Shown here in pieces: positions 1 through 12,500 of a stretch of DNA of 64,000 nucleotides. Position 1 is the stretch's first letter; every line of letters starts with the position of its first letter. The DNA comes from Pseudocercospora fijiensis CIRAD86 (lineage: Eukaryota > Ascomycota > Dothideomycetes > Mycosphaerellales > Mycosphaerellaceae): NCBI RefSeq assembly GCF_000340215.1, contig NW_006921549.1, positions 62,001 to 126,000 of the forward strand, written 5' to 3'. The translations under genes were made by a program, and so were the position numbers. The notes under the pieces were generated by a model, which was not told where the DNA came from, did not search any database, and saw nothing but the letters and a program-made list of their open reading frames with translations.

Positions 1-2185
1 TATTATCTTAAGTTAGAGACGATAGGTTGCTCTACCTAATCGCGTTCTACTTATATAAGATAGACCCTACTAAGTGCAATTATAAGATTTATAATAAGGA
101 ATTAAGAGCTATTGTCCGAGCCTTCGAAGAATAGAGACTAGAACTAATAGTAGGACTAGAAACGAGAGTAATTGCTAGTTATCGTAGATTAGAATACTTT
201 ATAATAACGAAGCAGCTTAATCGCCGCTAAGTACGCTAGAGCGAGTTCCTTTTAGTATTCGATTTTAAGCTAGAATACCGACCTAGTAAATAGAATATTG
301 TAGCCGATACCCTATCTTAGCGCGAATAGGATATAGACCCTTTAGACGATATTAAAAACCGATAGCAGGTCGTACTAAAGCCTTATAACCTACTAGAACA
401 ACGCTAAGAGCTAACGGTATTAGCGATCTCTTTAGGTACTATAGTAATAGATTAATACCGAGCTATAGTCGCTTACCTTTCTATAAACGAAGTCTCTATC
501 GAAGAACTTATCGTAGCTATATATAATAAAGATAACCTTATATATACTATTAAAGAAGCTAGGGCCTCTAATACTACTAGGCTTCCGTAGAAGATTAATA
601 TAGCTAATATTAGCATTTCCGATTATAAATTAGTTAATAAACTAATTAAGATTTAAGGACGGATATATATCCCGTACGACCTCTATAGCGAAGTTCTTAG
701 CAATATATACGATATACCCGTCGTAGGATACCCTAGTAGAGATAAGACCTACGAGTTGCTAACTCGCGTCTACTACTAGCTAGGTATATATACTAATACC
801 TCTAAATAGTATAAGGTATGTTATATATACAAACGATTAATAGCTTTTTATAACGCTTATTAAGGGAGTCTACGTTAACTTCCGATCCCGATAGGCGTAT
901 ACTAAGGGGTAGTACTAGACTATCTCGTCGAGCTACTAAATAGCTATAGTATAGAAGGAGTTAAGTATAATAATATACTAACCCTTATATGCCGTAAGAC
1001 TAAGAGAAGACATTTTATACTAGTAGTAGACCTTACGCTAGAGACCGCGGCTAACGTCGTTATACGATATATATAGAAGGATACCGGGTTCTTCCGTAGC
1101 GTTATATTAGACTAAGGGTTATAGTAGACAAGTGTCTTCTAGAAAGCCCTTATAGCTCGTATAGGGAGCTAATAGAATATTTCTATAGCCTTCTATCTAT
1201 AGATAGATAGCTAGTCTAAGAATAGTAATAAAGGACTAGAATAGTACCTACGTATATACGTTAACTATATATAAGATAACTAGGTCTAGTAGCTTCTAAT
1301 AGCAGAATTTGCTATTAATAATTAATAGTCTAGCGCGACCGGAGTTTTACCGTTCTATACTACTCTTAGCCGCTACCTAGAGATATATATAAAACCTAGA
1401 GACAAGGCACCTAAGGCAGCTATAACGTAAGATTAGCGGATTGCTAAGGCCTACGTAGATTAATTCGCTAAATATATATAGGACATCTAAGACACCTATA
1501 CTACGTATCTCGAAGCGACTAGAGCTCGATATAGCGCCGCTAGTACCGCTAGGAAAGCGGCGCTATAGTATAATATCGGAGATAGGGTTTAGTTAGATAC
1601 GCGTAATATTAAAATAATACGCCTATATAAGAAACTTAACTATAAGAACGTAGGGCCTTTTAAAATTATTAAAGTTGTTTCCGCCGATGTCTACCGACTC
1701 GAGTTATCTACTAGTTTACGTATCTATAACGTCTTCTATACTAGTCTCCTACGCGACGTATCCGCCGAGCCCTTCGAAGAATAGGAGTACTCCGAGCCTC
1801 CGCCTATCGAAGCTTACGACGGATTAGGTAACGCTAACTACTATATAGAAGAGGTAGTAAATACTAATTAGACTAGAAGAGCTAAGAAGAATGTAAAGTA
1901 TATAGTTAGATAGGCTAGTAGTGCTATTATAATAGAACTATATATAAACTTAAAGGGTTTAGTAGACGACCTTATAGTAGACTTTTGTTATAAGAACCTA
2001 TAAGCGCCGGGCCCGCCTTTAGGATAGAAGACACTAGAAGGCTAGAAGTTTAATAATATTGTCGAGCCTAAGCCGATACTTGTTTAAATAGACAATACCT
2101 TAGAAGCTGCCCTAAGTCTAGCTAATATAGAAGCAACGTAGCGAGGGCGTTCTTATTATAATCTAAGGCGTACTACGGCGCGATA
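1..2185 (+). pseudogene. Ty3/gypsy pol remnant: RNase H, integrase, chromodomain-like tail
   Basis: This is the C-terminal half of a Ty3/gypsy polyprotein, running in from the window edge. Reading with stops treated as mutated Gln or Trp, an RNase H region occupies about 1-360 (ELRAIVRAFEE-like and LEYFITTKQLNRR-like blocks). An integrase zinc region follows at about 650-850; its CYICKR pair is visible and the upstream His positions now read Tyr. The integrase core runs about 900-1,560, with a DQG catalytic block at 1,110. The tail at about 1,560-2,010 has the GPFKIIKV and VYRLEL patterns of gypsy integrase C-termini and then a degenerate chromodomain-like stretch. The expected catalytic Glu reads Lys at 1,218-1,220, a change a TpG to TpA transition would make. 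Family assignment is firm; the element is dead. Confidence 0.9.
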
Positions 2186-2611
2186 ATCGGTTAAAGGCTA
2201 TAATATAAGCTTAGACTTAGGGCATGCTTTAGTATAATAATTAGTCTAATAAGAAGCGCTAAGCGTACGTTACGGAAGTATTAAGTTACGACTACTAGTT
2301 AGTTAGGAGTACCTTTAACCCCTATTACTTCCTATTTAGAAAGCGCTTATAAGGGTATTATAAGGATATTCTTAGAGCTAGTAGAACTTGCTTATAAGGT
2401 CTAGCGAAGAGTGCGAACTATCACGTAGCTCTAAAGTATTACTATCGCGTCGCTATACTCTTTACTACCGTCGTACTTTTTAATTATATCGCCGCTATAT
2501 ATTTACTATCGTCGTACTAATACGTAATTTGTGTGTTAAATTTCTACTAATAACAGCTCGGTACGTAACGTTTCTTTTTAATTTCTACTAATTAGAGGCC
2601 GAGCTAAATTT
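2186..2611 (+). other. Gypsy 3' untranslated region, no gene seen
   Basis: This AT-rich stretch lies between the end of the recognisable pol frame and a possible LTR start. I see no convincing frame. It probably represents the 3' non-coding part of the upstream gypsy element. A purine-biased stretch just before 2,612 could be a decayed polypurine tract. Confidence 0.4.
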
Positions 2612-2872
2612 TGTTAGGGAGCGCCCTTTTAATAATTAAACCCTCGCCTAGCCCCCTATATAACCTAAGGTAGAACTCTAATCGTTATTTCGCACTCGCT
2701 CTAGATACCTTCTACAACTCTCGTCGTAAGCTCTTCGAGTTATTCTAGGTGCTTTCTACTTCGCTAGAATTACTATCGCCTTATATATTTATTTAGAAAG
2801 CATTAAGCATAGTTATAGAGTTATATAGATATACCTAGACGTATTATTTAATAGAAGTTAGAGAGCACTAAC
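2612..2872 (+). repeat. Possible short LTR of the upstream gypsy element
   Basis: The stretch begins TGTTAGGGAGCGCCC and ends near GAGAGCACTAAC, giving a TGTTAG/CTAAC inverted boundary. A TATA-like CCTATATAACC lies about 50 bases in, as expected for U3. No second copy is present in the window for comparison, and the terminal CA is not seen, so this is a guess from position and edge motifs. Confidence 0.35.
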
Positions 2873-3930
2873 GGATACTTATTTATAGACCTCGCCGCCT
2901 TATAGGAGCTTACGGCGGTTGAGAGGGAGAGTAGTATTATAGTATACCGTACTATAGGCTTGTTTGTCTTAGATATTTACTTGCTATTATTTATTTAGAG
3001 ATATAGTCGTCGCGGCGACGACGACTTATCTTCTGTTTCTTCGTAGTAAGTATTAAATACTTCTACGCTACTAGGTTAAGCCTCTCGTAACCCTATACCC
3101 GTATTATTAACTACTTTAGTTTATAAAAGATATAATAGATATACGTCTTTTAACGCGATCTCGCGATAGATATATTATTACAATCGAGATTACTAGAGTT
3201 ATAGGAACTACTCCTAATACCTAGAGACCTATATACCGGAAAGATCCCGTTTCGAGAACTACTTCTAATATCTTCCTTAATATTATATCCTTAAGTGCCT
3301 TACTTACCTATACGCTATACCCCCTCTCTATTTTTATACTTATCTTAGCTACTTATACTAGTATACTATTCCTATAACTATCTAATACTTTTTTCTCGAC
3401 GAATATTACTATAATACTAGACTAGGTAATTTAGCCCTAGCTAACCGACGACTAAGCCCTAGAGTTCCTACTCTACTTTAATTGTTTCCGATATACTACT
3501 ATTAATAAATAGGGCGAATAATATATAGCTATCTTTTAGGAGCGTTCCTCGATATAATAGTATTACAAAACGCGATATAAGTAGACTAATACCTATACTC
3601 GGGATAGTAGTAGAAAAGCCCGCCTATAAGAGATATTTAATCCCCTATAGAAGAGTAATATCTATATATAGTAATTCCTCTTTTATAAAGCTATATACGA
3701 ATCCGGATAGAGTCGTCTATTCTAAGTCTATCGTTACGCTCCTATAGTTCTATTACCCTCTCGTCGTATAACGATTAGTTTACGTCTACTCTTATTAAAG
3801 CCTAGGCCGATATATAGGAGAAACTCGACGAGGATCGAACTTTTATTTATAATAGCTTAGCCTACGTATCTATCCTCTCTCCCTAGATTTAGTAACTTTT
3901 TATCGACCTTTATATTATCTTACTTTATAA
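2873..3930 (+). pseudogene. Unidentified ORF, 5' part, split by the MULE
   Basis: The sequence is coding-like on the plus strand and clearest from about 3,690, where a frame reads through LIKAQADI-, EKLDEDRTFIYNS- and LFIDLYIILLYN-like blocks (stops read as Gln). At 3,930 the frame stops at the MULE target duplication. Joining base 3,930 to base 18,264 (one copy of the duplication removed) keeps the frame exactly, so this is the upstream half of the ORF at 18,264. Frames before 3,690 are ambiguous and may contain introns. I do not recognise the product. The general style recalls proteins encoded beside fungal RecQ-type helicases, but that is only an impression. Confidence 0.5.
3921..3930. repeat. 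Left 10-bp target site duplication of the MULE
   Basis: TACTTTATAA lies immediately before the left terminus CGGGTAAATG and is repeated without mismatch at 18,254-18,263, immediately after the right terminus. Duplications of 8-11 bp are characteristic of Mutator-like elements. Confidence 0.92.
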
Positions 3931-4145
3931 CGGGTAAATGCTTAAATAGGACTTATTAGCATAGTAATTACTGAGATAGGACTCCTCTTACTTAGATAGT
4001 AAACATTAGCATAGGAATTACTTAGATAGGACTAGTCCTATCTAACTAGCTTTTTATAGCTATAGGAATTACAGGTATAGGAAACATTAGTACAAAAATT
4101 ACACGTATAGGAAACATTAGCGTAAAAATTACACGTATAGGATTT
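3931..4145 (+). repeat. Left terminal inverted repeat of the MULE
   Basis: The first 55 bases or so match the reverse complement of 18,200-18,253 with only a few transition differences. Further in, the inverted match continues as scattered blocks such as AGGAAACATTAGTAC (reverse complement near 18,071). The subterminal part contains repeats of ATAGGAATTAC and ACACGTATAGG. Long subterminal repeat-rich termini are normal for MULEs and would bind the transposase. Confidence 0.85.
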
Positions 4146-4610
4146 TCTATATTCGTAGCCTTAGCTAGTAGATATACAAATATATACTACTAAAGTGATT
4201 TAGTACGGAACGATTAAAGAGTCCTTTATACGCTCGATCCTATTGTTTAGCTTACATTTTCTATATCCTATACTACGTGCTATAAATATAGAAAATACAG
4301 AAAAGATAGTATAGACTCGGCGGATCGACTTTACGACTTTACTACTTTACGACTTTACTACTTTACGACTTTACGACTTAAGTACGAGACGACTAGCTTT
4401 TAACCGCTCGACCTTCGTAGTAATCGACCTTCGCTATAATCGACTTTCTATATTCGTAGTAATCGACCTTCGTAGTAATCGACCTTCGCTATAATCGACT
4501 TTCTATATTCGTAGTAATCTACCTTCGTAGCAATCTACCTTCGTAGCAATCTACCTTTATAGTAATCTACCTTCGTAGTAATCGACTTTCTATATTCGTA
4601 CGTATTTACT
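4146..4610 (+). repeat. Subterminal tandem repeats: TTTACGACTTTAC and AATCGACCTTCGTAGT arrays
   Basis: Two short tandem arrays follow the left terminus. About 4,325-4,380 repeats CGACTTTACTACTTTA-like units. About 4,410-4,600 repeats TAATCGACCTTCGTAG units interspersed with several TTTCTATATTCGTAG copies. The latter motif belongs to the hairpin family scattered through the MULE. No reading frame is evident. Confidence 0.75.
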
Positions 4611-4780
4611 ATAAATATAGAAAATCGATTAGTTATATATATCCTAATTAATCCTAACTAGTTACTCTCCTCTACTCTAAACTCAAAACCTAATCGGTCC
4701 CTTTCTCTATAATCTATAGTTCTACTATTGTTAGTTCGTAGGGATAGTATCGGGGAGCCTCGGGCTTAAAGAAACCCTAA

Positions 4781-5058
4781 CTATTGTCGCCTAGGTCGTA
4801 AAGCTTACCTTAGCCGATTTACAATTTCTATATCTAGTAGTAACTACTACGGATATAGAAATCTATAAACGCTTTACTCGAGTAGTATTACCTTATCGTA
4901 GCGCGAAGCCAATCCGTACTAACTATTGTCGTAAGGTCGCGAATCTTACCCGACTAGAATTACAGTTTCTATATCTAGTAGCAACTACTACGGATATAGA
5001 AATTTATAAACGCTTTACTTTAGTAACATTACCTCGCCGCACCGCGAAGCCAATTACT
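4781..5058 (+). repeat. Direct duplication of a unit of about 138 bp containing a hairpin
   Basis: Two adjacent units share ACTATTGTCG, then TTTCTATATCTAGTAG, then CTACTACGGATATAGAAA, then TAAACGCTTTACT and GCGCGAAGCCAAT-like blocks. Each unit contains an inverted TTTCTATAT/ATATAGAAA pair with a loop of about 15 bases. The units differ mostly by transitions. Confidence 0.75.
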
Positions 5059-5460
5059 ATTACCTAATCTAAGTGAAGTCCTACCTAGACCCTCGTTATT
5101 ACTTAAATAATAGAACAATAGCCGTAGGGTTTTACGATAGTATATCTCTTATATCTCTTCCTTAGTTCTTCCTTCTGCTTCTTCTTCCCTTCTTCCTTTA
5201 GATATCGTATATACCCTCTTACCCTCGTCTATAATATTACCTTAAACACAAGACCTACGTTAACGGTATAGGAAGCAATAAAGATAGCCGGTCCCTAGTT
5301 TGCTCCGACCGCTCGCGGTTACCCCTTCTTTAGCTAGATACGACTTAACTAAACTTAGACAAGGAAGGCATTAAGTAACTGATTTGCTTTATTTAGAGCT
5401 CTACCGCCTACCGCCGCGGCCGCCGTGCTATTCTATAAGTTGTTAACATTAATAGCATTT
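5059..5460. other. MULE interior, no gene seen
   Basis: The segment includes a pyrimidine-rich stretch around 5,150-5,200 and ordinary RIP-altered sequence. I see neither a convincing frame nor a repeat. Confidence 0.4.
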
Positions 5461-6540
5461 ATTAGGAATGTATACTAATTGCCTCTAGTCGTCGTATTCG
5501 CGAGCGCTTAGCTACCGCCGACCTCGCCCGCCGCTCCCTTAACGCCGCTCGTTTCCGCGCGGCCTTTCTCGTACTACGCTAGCGCCGGTAGCAGTAGTAG
5601 TAGTACTAGCAGTAGGATAAGTATAGAGCTAGCAGGTTATTCGTAGAGCTTATTTTACTAATAGTCTATATAGCGATAATATTATAGTCGACGCTAGTAG
5701 CGACGACGAACTAGCTCTATAAGTTCTAGTTTAGTCCTCGAGAACTTAGTATATTTAGCATTCTTATATCTTATCTATAAGTAGAACAACTACTAAGTGC
5801 CGCCTTTTAGCGAGGAAACTCTACCGTATATTTAATTATTTCGAGCTTCTTTACTATTAATAGAGAGCTAATATTGTTATAGTATCGACGACGATAAGCC
5901 TACCGCCGCCGCTGCCGCTACTCTATCCTCCCCCTCCCCCTCTTCGGCCTCCTCTTTTTTCGAGCCTACTACCGCCGCCCCCCCTTCTAGCTCTCTTATA
6001 TCTATCGCCGCCGCCGCCCCTCCCTCTACCCCCTTTATACTAATCGTCGCGCCTCGCGAGGTACTAACTTTTCTAGGCAAGACCCTAGCCGACCGGGCTA
6101 GTAATAGACGCGGTCGTCTAGCGAAAGCTAGTAAGAATATAGTGCCGCTTCGCCGCCTAGAGGTAGTAGATAAGTAGTAGTCTATTTCGAAGGAGAAGTA
6201 GCGTCGTATATTTAACTCTAGAGTATAGAGGTCTATATATATATACTAATAATTATTTAGTTTACTCCGGCCGTTAGAAGATCTAGTCGTATATCGGCTA
6301 TATTATAGAGATCCTATCGCTATCTCGCCGCCGCCGCCGCCTATATATCGAGTGCTACCGTAAGCCGACCTACGAGTACCGCGAGTACGCTACTAATGCC
6401 TTTAGTATATAGTGCAAGTGCGCCCGCTACATTTAGGCGAACTATCCGTATATAGATCGCGACTCGCCGCCTTGTTTATCGTCGGATAGTTCGGATAGTT
6501 CGGAGGCTAAGGGTAATAAGGACGAGGAGTAGGCGCTAGG
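5461..6540 (+). pseudogene. Coding-like accessory segment in the MULE, low-complexity N-part
   Basis: This GC-rich island carries plus-strand coding character. One frame from about 5,890 reads an acidic start (DDDK) followed by Ala/Pro/Ser-rich low complexity and a Lys/Arg-rich block. Another frame from about 6,250 reads a stretch with a CKC pair and an acidic DSSDSSEAKG-like C-terminus ending near 6,530. The change of frame suggests an intron or an indel. I do not recognise a family. The position upstream of the transposase, within the element, makes it a candidate second MULE gene or captured cargo. The longest minus-strand frame here (5,877-6,080) is only low-complexity antisense. Confidence 0.4.
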
Positions 6541-8019
6541 TCTTTGTTTTTCTGTTTTTTTTTCTACTGTTTAGTCTTAGTCTAGGTTAGTCTAGGTTTA
6601 GCTAGTGTTTAGTTCTCGAGGCTACCTCGTCGTAAGACGAGGTCGTAAGACCTTATAGTATCTCGTAGTAGCTAGCGCGCTATTACGCTATTAAAAATGA
6701 AACTTACTATATAGCGCTAGACGCTGCTATTACTAACCGCTTGTATTCTCTTGTTCTCTTATACTATCGTAGTTCTTATCTATATTAATAGGCCTTCTTA
6801 TCGTAGGTACCTATAGTCGATCGAATTTCTATATTTATTACTATAAACACCCGCTAGCGCCCGCGTTAGCTAGCTAATCGTAAATTTCTATATTTATAGG
6901 CATACCTACGTACTTCTATATTCGTAATCTCTAGAAGGCCTAGTATATCCTGTTTATAAAGTATTAATATCGTAGACTCGAGAACTCTAGTTACGTCGGT
7001 CGTAGAGCGTATACTTCGAGAAGTTACGTCGATTGCCTATTTAGCTATTTGCCTCCCTCGTTGCAATTTCTATATTTACTAAACTAGACACCCGCTAGTG
7101 CCCGTATCTACCGACTAATCGTGAATTTCTATATTTATAGGCGGACTATTAGTCTTTTACATTCCCTAAAGCTAGGCTAAGTCTCTACTCCTACGTTGCC
7201 TCCGCTATTGTCTACGTATATGCCTCTATCGTTAGCCTCGATTTAGACCTAGCTAGCGCCCCTGCTTCTAAGCCCTTCTATCCTATTGTTTGCTATCTAC
7301 TATATTCGTTAACTCGTATACTATTCGACTTGTTGCCTATTGCTTATTGTTTGCCGTTTACCGTTTGCTATTTGCGTTTATATAAACACAATAGGCGGCA
7401 AATAGCATAGTACGTAACTAGTAGTTACTATGTATTATATACGAGTCGATATGCTCTTTATCCCCCTCTTTAGTAGAGCAACTCTAAAACTAGTACTCGA
7501 AATCGTTAATGCCTTTACTAAATATAAGAGATCTCTAGGCTCGGGTAGCTCGGATCGACGCGGAGATCTAGAGAGTAGTTCGATAAGGCTCTAGCGGCAA
7601 ACCAGTTAGTCTAGGTACCGAGGCTAAGGCTCGAGTAGTAATCGATCGAGAGTAGGGAGTAGAGGAGGAAAGGTAGTAGCAAAAGGCTCGAGAATAGTAT
7701 AGGCGGATATAGGGCAATTATCTAGGAGAGACGCCGCTACCGTCTCTATCTATATCTGCTAGTAGTTAGTATAGCGACAAGAATTAGAAGCAAGGGGGAA
7801 AATGTACTATACTATAATATAGTATAATACTATAGAATATCGACTAGGTACGAACCGGAGGTAGCGTTTAAACCTAGGCGTAGCTAGTTTCTATCCTAAT
7901 AGTATAGCATAGAAATAGCGAGAATTATAGCGCTATATAGATACAGCGAGAAGCAGCGGCCGTATATAGGTATAGCTAGACTCCTGTTCTCTAGCTTAAA
8001 ACCTACTTAGTATCTAGTT
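6541..8019. repeat. MULE interior with paired TTTCTATAT hairpin repeats
   Basis: Two related units of about 75 bp lie at 6,824-6,899 and 7,068-7,141. Each starts AATTTCTATATTTA, contains ACACCCGCTAG and CTAATCGT, and ends AATTTCTATATTTATAGG. Between and after them I see no gene. A short perfect-looking inverted pair, ACTAGTAGTTACT-like, is present near 7,420. Confidence 0.55.
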
Positions 8020-8345
8020 CTCTCGCTCGAAATCTACGCTACTCTTCTTAAAAACTATCGAAACTCTAGCTCTCCTACTCGAAATCTATACTACTCTTCT
8101 TAAAAACTATCGAAAATCTAGCTCTCCTACTCGAAATCTGTACTGCTCTTCTTAAAAACTATCGAAACTCTAGCTCTCCTACTCGAAATCCGTACTACTC
8201 TACTTAAAACCTACCGAAACTCTAGCTATATCGCTCGAAATCCGTACTACTCTGCTTTAAATCCGTACTACTCTCCCCGAAACCTACCGAAACTCTAGCT
8301 ATATCGCTCGAAATCTGTACTACTCTACTAAAAAGAACTGTGCTA
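8020..8345 (+). repeat. Tandem array, period about 52 bp
   Basis: About six units repeat CTCGAAATC followed by TACTACTCTTCTTAAAA and CTATCGAAACTCTAGCT. Successive CGAAATC positions fall at about 8,028, 8,080, 8,132 and 8,183. Units differ by C/T changes and small indels, and the last ones are shorter. It looks non-coding. Confidence 0.8.
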
Positions 8346-9559
8346 CTCTTCTCGAAACCTGCTTATATATACCGTTCCTACCTATAGGAGGAGCAATATT
8401 ACGCCGTATCGGCGTAGATTATACGATTAAGCGTACGATATTAAAACAACACTAGCGACGACGATAACGAAGTGCTATTACGAGTACGATTGCGAAGGCG
8501 AGTTTCGTATATTCGATAATGCGATATTAGATTACTTCTAGTTAATATTCGATAGTTATGTTTCTATATTTATAGTTAGTCGCATAGAATATAGAAATTT
8601 AGGCATACCTCGTATACTTACTCGGATCTTAGACTCTATATATATACTCTATAAACTATCGAATCTTCGCCCTACCTCCTTTATACTCGTATTAATATCT
8701 AATAATAACACGAAACATACAGTCCTTCGAACGACTATATCTAAGCTTTAGATATAACAAAATGCTACGTAGCGCCGTATTATACGCTTCGGTCGTATTT
8801 GTCTATCCTCTTAGTAGTATAAGCTAGTAAATAAAGGCCTCGTATGCCTTAACTATATCGATATAGATTGCCCTAGGTACGAATCTTAGGTAACGAGGGC
8901 TCGCCGCCGCTACTATACAAGATAAATAATCGGTAAAATATACGACCTAGATCCTATCGTCCTACTTTACTAAAATAATATTTATTATGTATTCCGAGTC
9001 TACTTTGTATACAAATCTCCGTATTCGACCTGTCTAGTACTATACGATAAACGTATCCCTAGACTCCTATATACTAATAATATCTCGGTTAAGAGCGTCT
9101 ATAGTATGCTTCTAATCGGGGAATACTATATCGAAATAGAAGGGGGTCGAAGGGAGTTCTAGCTTAAAGTCCGTAAGCTCGGCTCGTAGTACTAGTTCGG
9201 GTATTATAATCGTATATCTCGATAATGCCGCTATAATGTACGCGTTATCGAGTCTGCGAGTACGTAGGACAAGGTCCCCGACCGCGACTAAGGAGATAAG
9301 GTAGATAGTATACTAAGACCCCTACTAATTTCCCCCTAATTATACGTTAAATACGTTAAATTAGTATGTCGTGTTCTCTATTCCCTTCGCCGACCTTCGT
9401 TCCTATAATAATAATAATAATAACGACGACGACGACGACGATTAACTATAGTATACTAGACAAATACGATACTACGAATCGCTATACCTAAAGACAATTA
9501 TAGCGACGCGTAGAAACGCGTCGCCCGCACTACTCGCCTAAGGCTAATGCTATCTAAAT
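8346..9559. other. MULE interior upstream of the transposase; microsatellite at 9,405-9,441
   Basis: A short plus-strand stretch at about 8,450-8,560 reads with paired Cys and Asp/Glu residues, but no domain is clear. A TTTCTATATTTATAG/ATATAGAAATT hairpin sits at 8,561-8,600. A TAA-repeat runs directly into a CGA-repeat at 9,405-9,441. The latter may lie in the 5' untranslated region of the transposase. Confidence 0.45.
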
Positions 9560-12500
9560 ATGCAGGTAGTAGTAAGGGCATTCGACTAGTATATAGCATA
9601 GAAGGGGTAGTCTTTATTTGCTAGGTTATCGAAGCTAAAACGTAAAGAGTACGTATATCTAAGTAATCGCGAATATCGTATATTCGATACGGACGGGAGG
9701 AAGTAATATATGTTTAAGGTCTTGCTACGCTATAATAAGAAGGGCGACGACGGGGAATAAGTAGAAGTCTTTGCCTTAGAAGAATACGAATACTCCCCGG
9801 TAATACACTATAACAATCTAAGGAATTACAGAGTTAACGTCCTCTTTAGGTACTATATTAACGCTATTGCTACCGACTAGCGACTTAAGCTAAACTAGCT
9901 TCGACATACGGAATAGAACTAATACTTAAATAAGATTATATATATACAAGCTTTCCGGATTAAGAAACAGTATCTAGACGAACTTATTAGCTCGGAAAAG
10001 GACTCGTAGTAGAGGATTAGACCGCTTTTCGACGCACTAGCTACAATATAGAGCCTCGACGATATATATACTAGTACATTCTATGCCCTATATACCGATT
10101 AGTAAGATCGGTATTAGGCTTCTACGATCTTTCTATACGCGCGGCTAAGCGGCTTTCGATATCTGCGTAAGTTGTTTACTCTCGATAGTAGTTATATATC
10201 TAGTATATACGGTAGTGTCCTTTTAATAGTCGCCGGTATCGATGCCGAGAATTAGGTATATATTCTAGGATAGTGCTATATACGGTCGGAGTTAGAGGAA
10301 ACATAGTCGTAGTTTTTATAGTATCTCGAGGATTAGTTAGTACTTATAGACGAATTGTCCGCGACGGAGTATAGATCTCTAGTTAGCGATCGGTAGAAGG
10401 GCCTAGTTCCTACGGTAACGAAGGTATATAGTAGGCGTAAGATATACTACTACTACTATATATAGCACCTTGCTAAGAACTTCGATAATAATTTTAGCCC
10501 TACTATTGCTAATGCGATCCGCTATCTCGCTACGATTGCAACTAAGGTTCCTTTTAAAGCTAAAAAGTCCGCGATACTATACGAGATACCCTAAGACTAG
10601 CGGAGGAGTAAGACCGGCGAGAAGGTAGAATTAATACTGTACTTCGAAGGCATCGATACGTCTCGATAGACAATATACTACGTACCGCTCGAGGAATATC
10701 CGCGGTTTAGATACTTAACCTTAAACAACTCGGAGTCGATAAACAATAAATACTTAGTAGAACGCGAAATAACTGTATTCTAGTATTACTAAGCGATATA
10801 GGAGAGGTTAATAGTTAAGAACTACGAGCGGCGCCGTCGTGCTTTTAAAACACTACGATAGTCGGACTATTATAGGGAAGAATAATAGCGATATCTATAT
10901 AGTTCTAAAGCCGGGTAGATCTACCTACCGACAATACTAGGTAGAGCGGTAATTAAGAGTAGTACTTTAAAAGAATTATACATTATAGACCTTAATCTAC
11001 GGATATATAGCTATAGAGTATTCTAGGACATACGAATGCCTTATAAATATACGTACGTAGCGATCCGCTTCTTTAGGAACGAGGCTCTAATATCGAACGA
11101 CCTAGAAGACTATATCGACGAAGCGTATAGTTAGACGTCGTATCTAGATACTTACTCGAGCATTCTATAGCTAATAACGTATAACTAGATTGAACTCGAC
11201 GGCGTTACTAAGCCTCCGCTACTCGAGAAGACGAAGGGTCGGCTAAAGAAGGCTCGAGAACGTAAGAAACGTAAGCTAAGGTTACGAAGCGGAAAGCCGG
11301 GGACTCCGAAATTATATTCCGTTTGTAAGCAAAATAGGCTCGACGGTCGAGGGTATACGAAGAAGACGTACGTACGGCGTAGGAACGGCGAGCATCCTAT
11401 CGTCGGTAAACGAGGCTAAAAAGGCAAACAGCCTAATCGCTAACAAATTAACTACGAAGGGCAGCCGTATATAATCGACACTAACGAGGGCGATAGTAGT
11501 AGCAGCGGTAAAAGGGAAGAAGATAAGGATAATATCGAGACTATAGCGAACCCGGCTAATAGTAGTAGCAAGAGCGAGAAGATTGCGATCCGGTAGCAGA
11601 TATTACGGTTGTCTAGCTTCGAGTAAGCTATCGTCTATAATAGGGCAAACTTCTATCTCTAGCGCTATAAGAAGGAAGTCGATATATATAATGCTAACCG
11701 TTAAGCGCGTAGGGAACTTAGGTAAGAAACCGACGCGGATAAAGACTACTTCTTAGACGACGATACGAGCTTTAGTTAACGCGTACTTAAGCAACTTAAG
11801 GCTATAACTACCGAGGACATAAAAGCATATCGTAATCGCTTTATAGCCGAAGCCCTCTAGTAGTCCGAATCCGGTATCTCGATCGGTAAAGCTATTCTTC
11901 CCGTACGAATCGATCTAGGTCTAGCGACGACTAAAGCGGAAGTACGCTAGAGAAAAAAGGACTAAGCCGCTACTATAAAGGCTAGGAAATCCGCTAGTAG
12001 ACAATTTGACAATATACGGCGACAAAACAAGCGAGCCCTAGGATTAGTATAGTAAGAGAAAGAGAAAGAGAAAGTAACTACTAAAAAGGAGATAGGGATA
12101 GCTACTATATAGAAGTAGAAGGAGAAAGAGGGGATACGAAAGGAGACAGCGTAGGCGGGAGTAAGTCGGATAGCTGCTACCTAATAGAGATTAGTAGCTA
12201 TAATAGATGAGTTTTATACTAATAGTACGAAGAAGCCGACTAGATACTCGACGGTCCGCTAGTAAAATAGTACGAGGAAGCGGAAAGTACCTATATCCGA
12301 TTAAAGTCCTACCCGCTAGGTACGAATAAAGACAACCGCTACGACTCGCGCTATAATAGTATAATAGCATACCGCGACCGTACGCGCTAATATACAACTA
12401 GCCCTACTAAGTCGCCGATATTACGCTACCCTTAACGCCGCCGAAGTAGCAATTACTAAAAACGAACGCAAGCTCGGTTTTACTACTTAAGACAAGTTTA

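Noticed and set aside
5150..5210. Pyrimidine-rich CTTCTTCCTT tract as an intron 3' end or promoter
   Set aside because: No consistent exon frame could be joined on either side.
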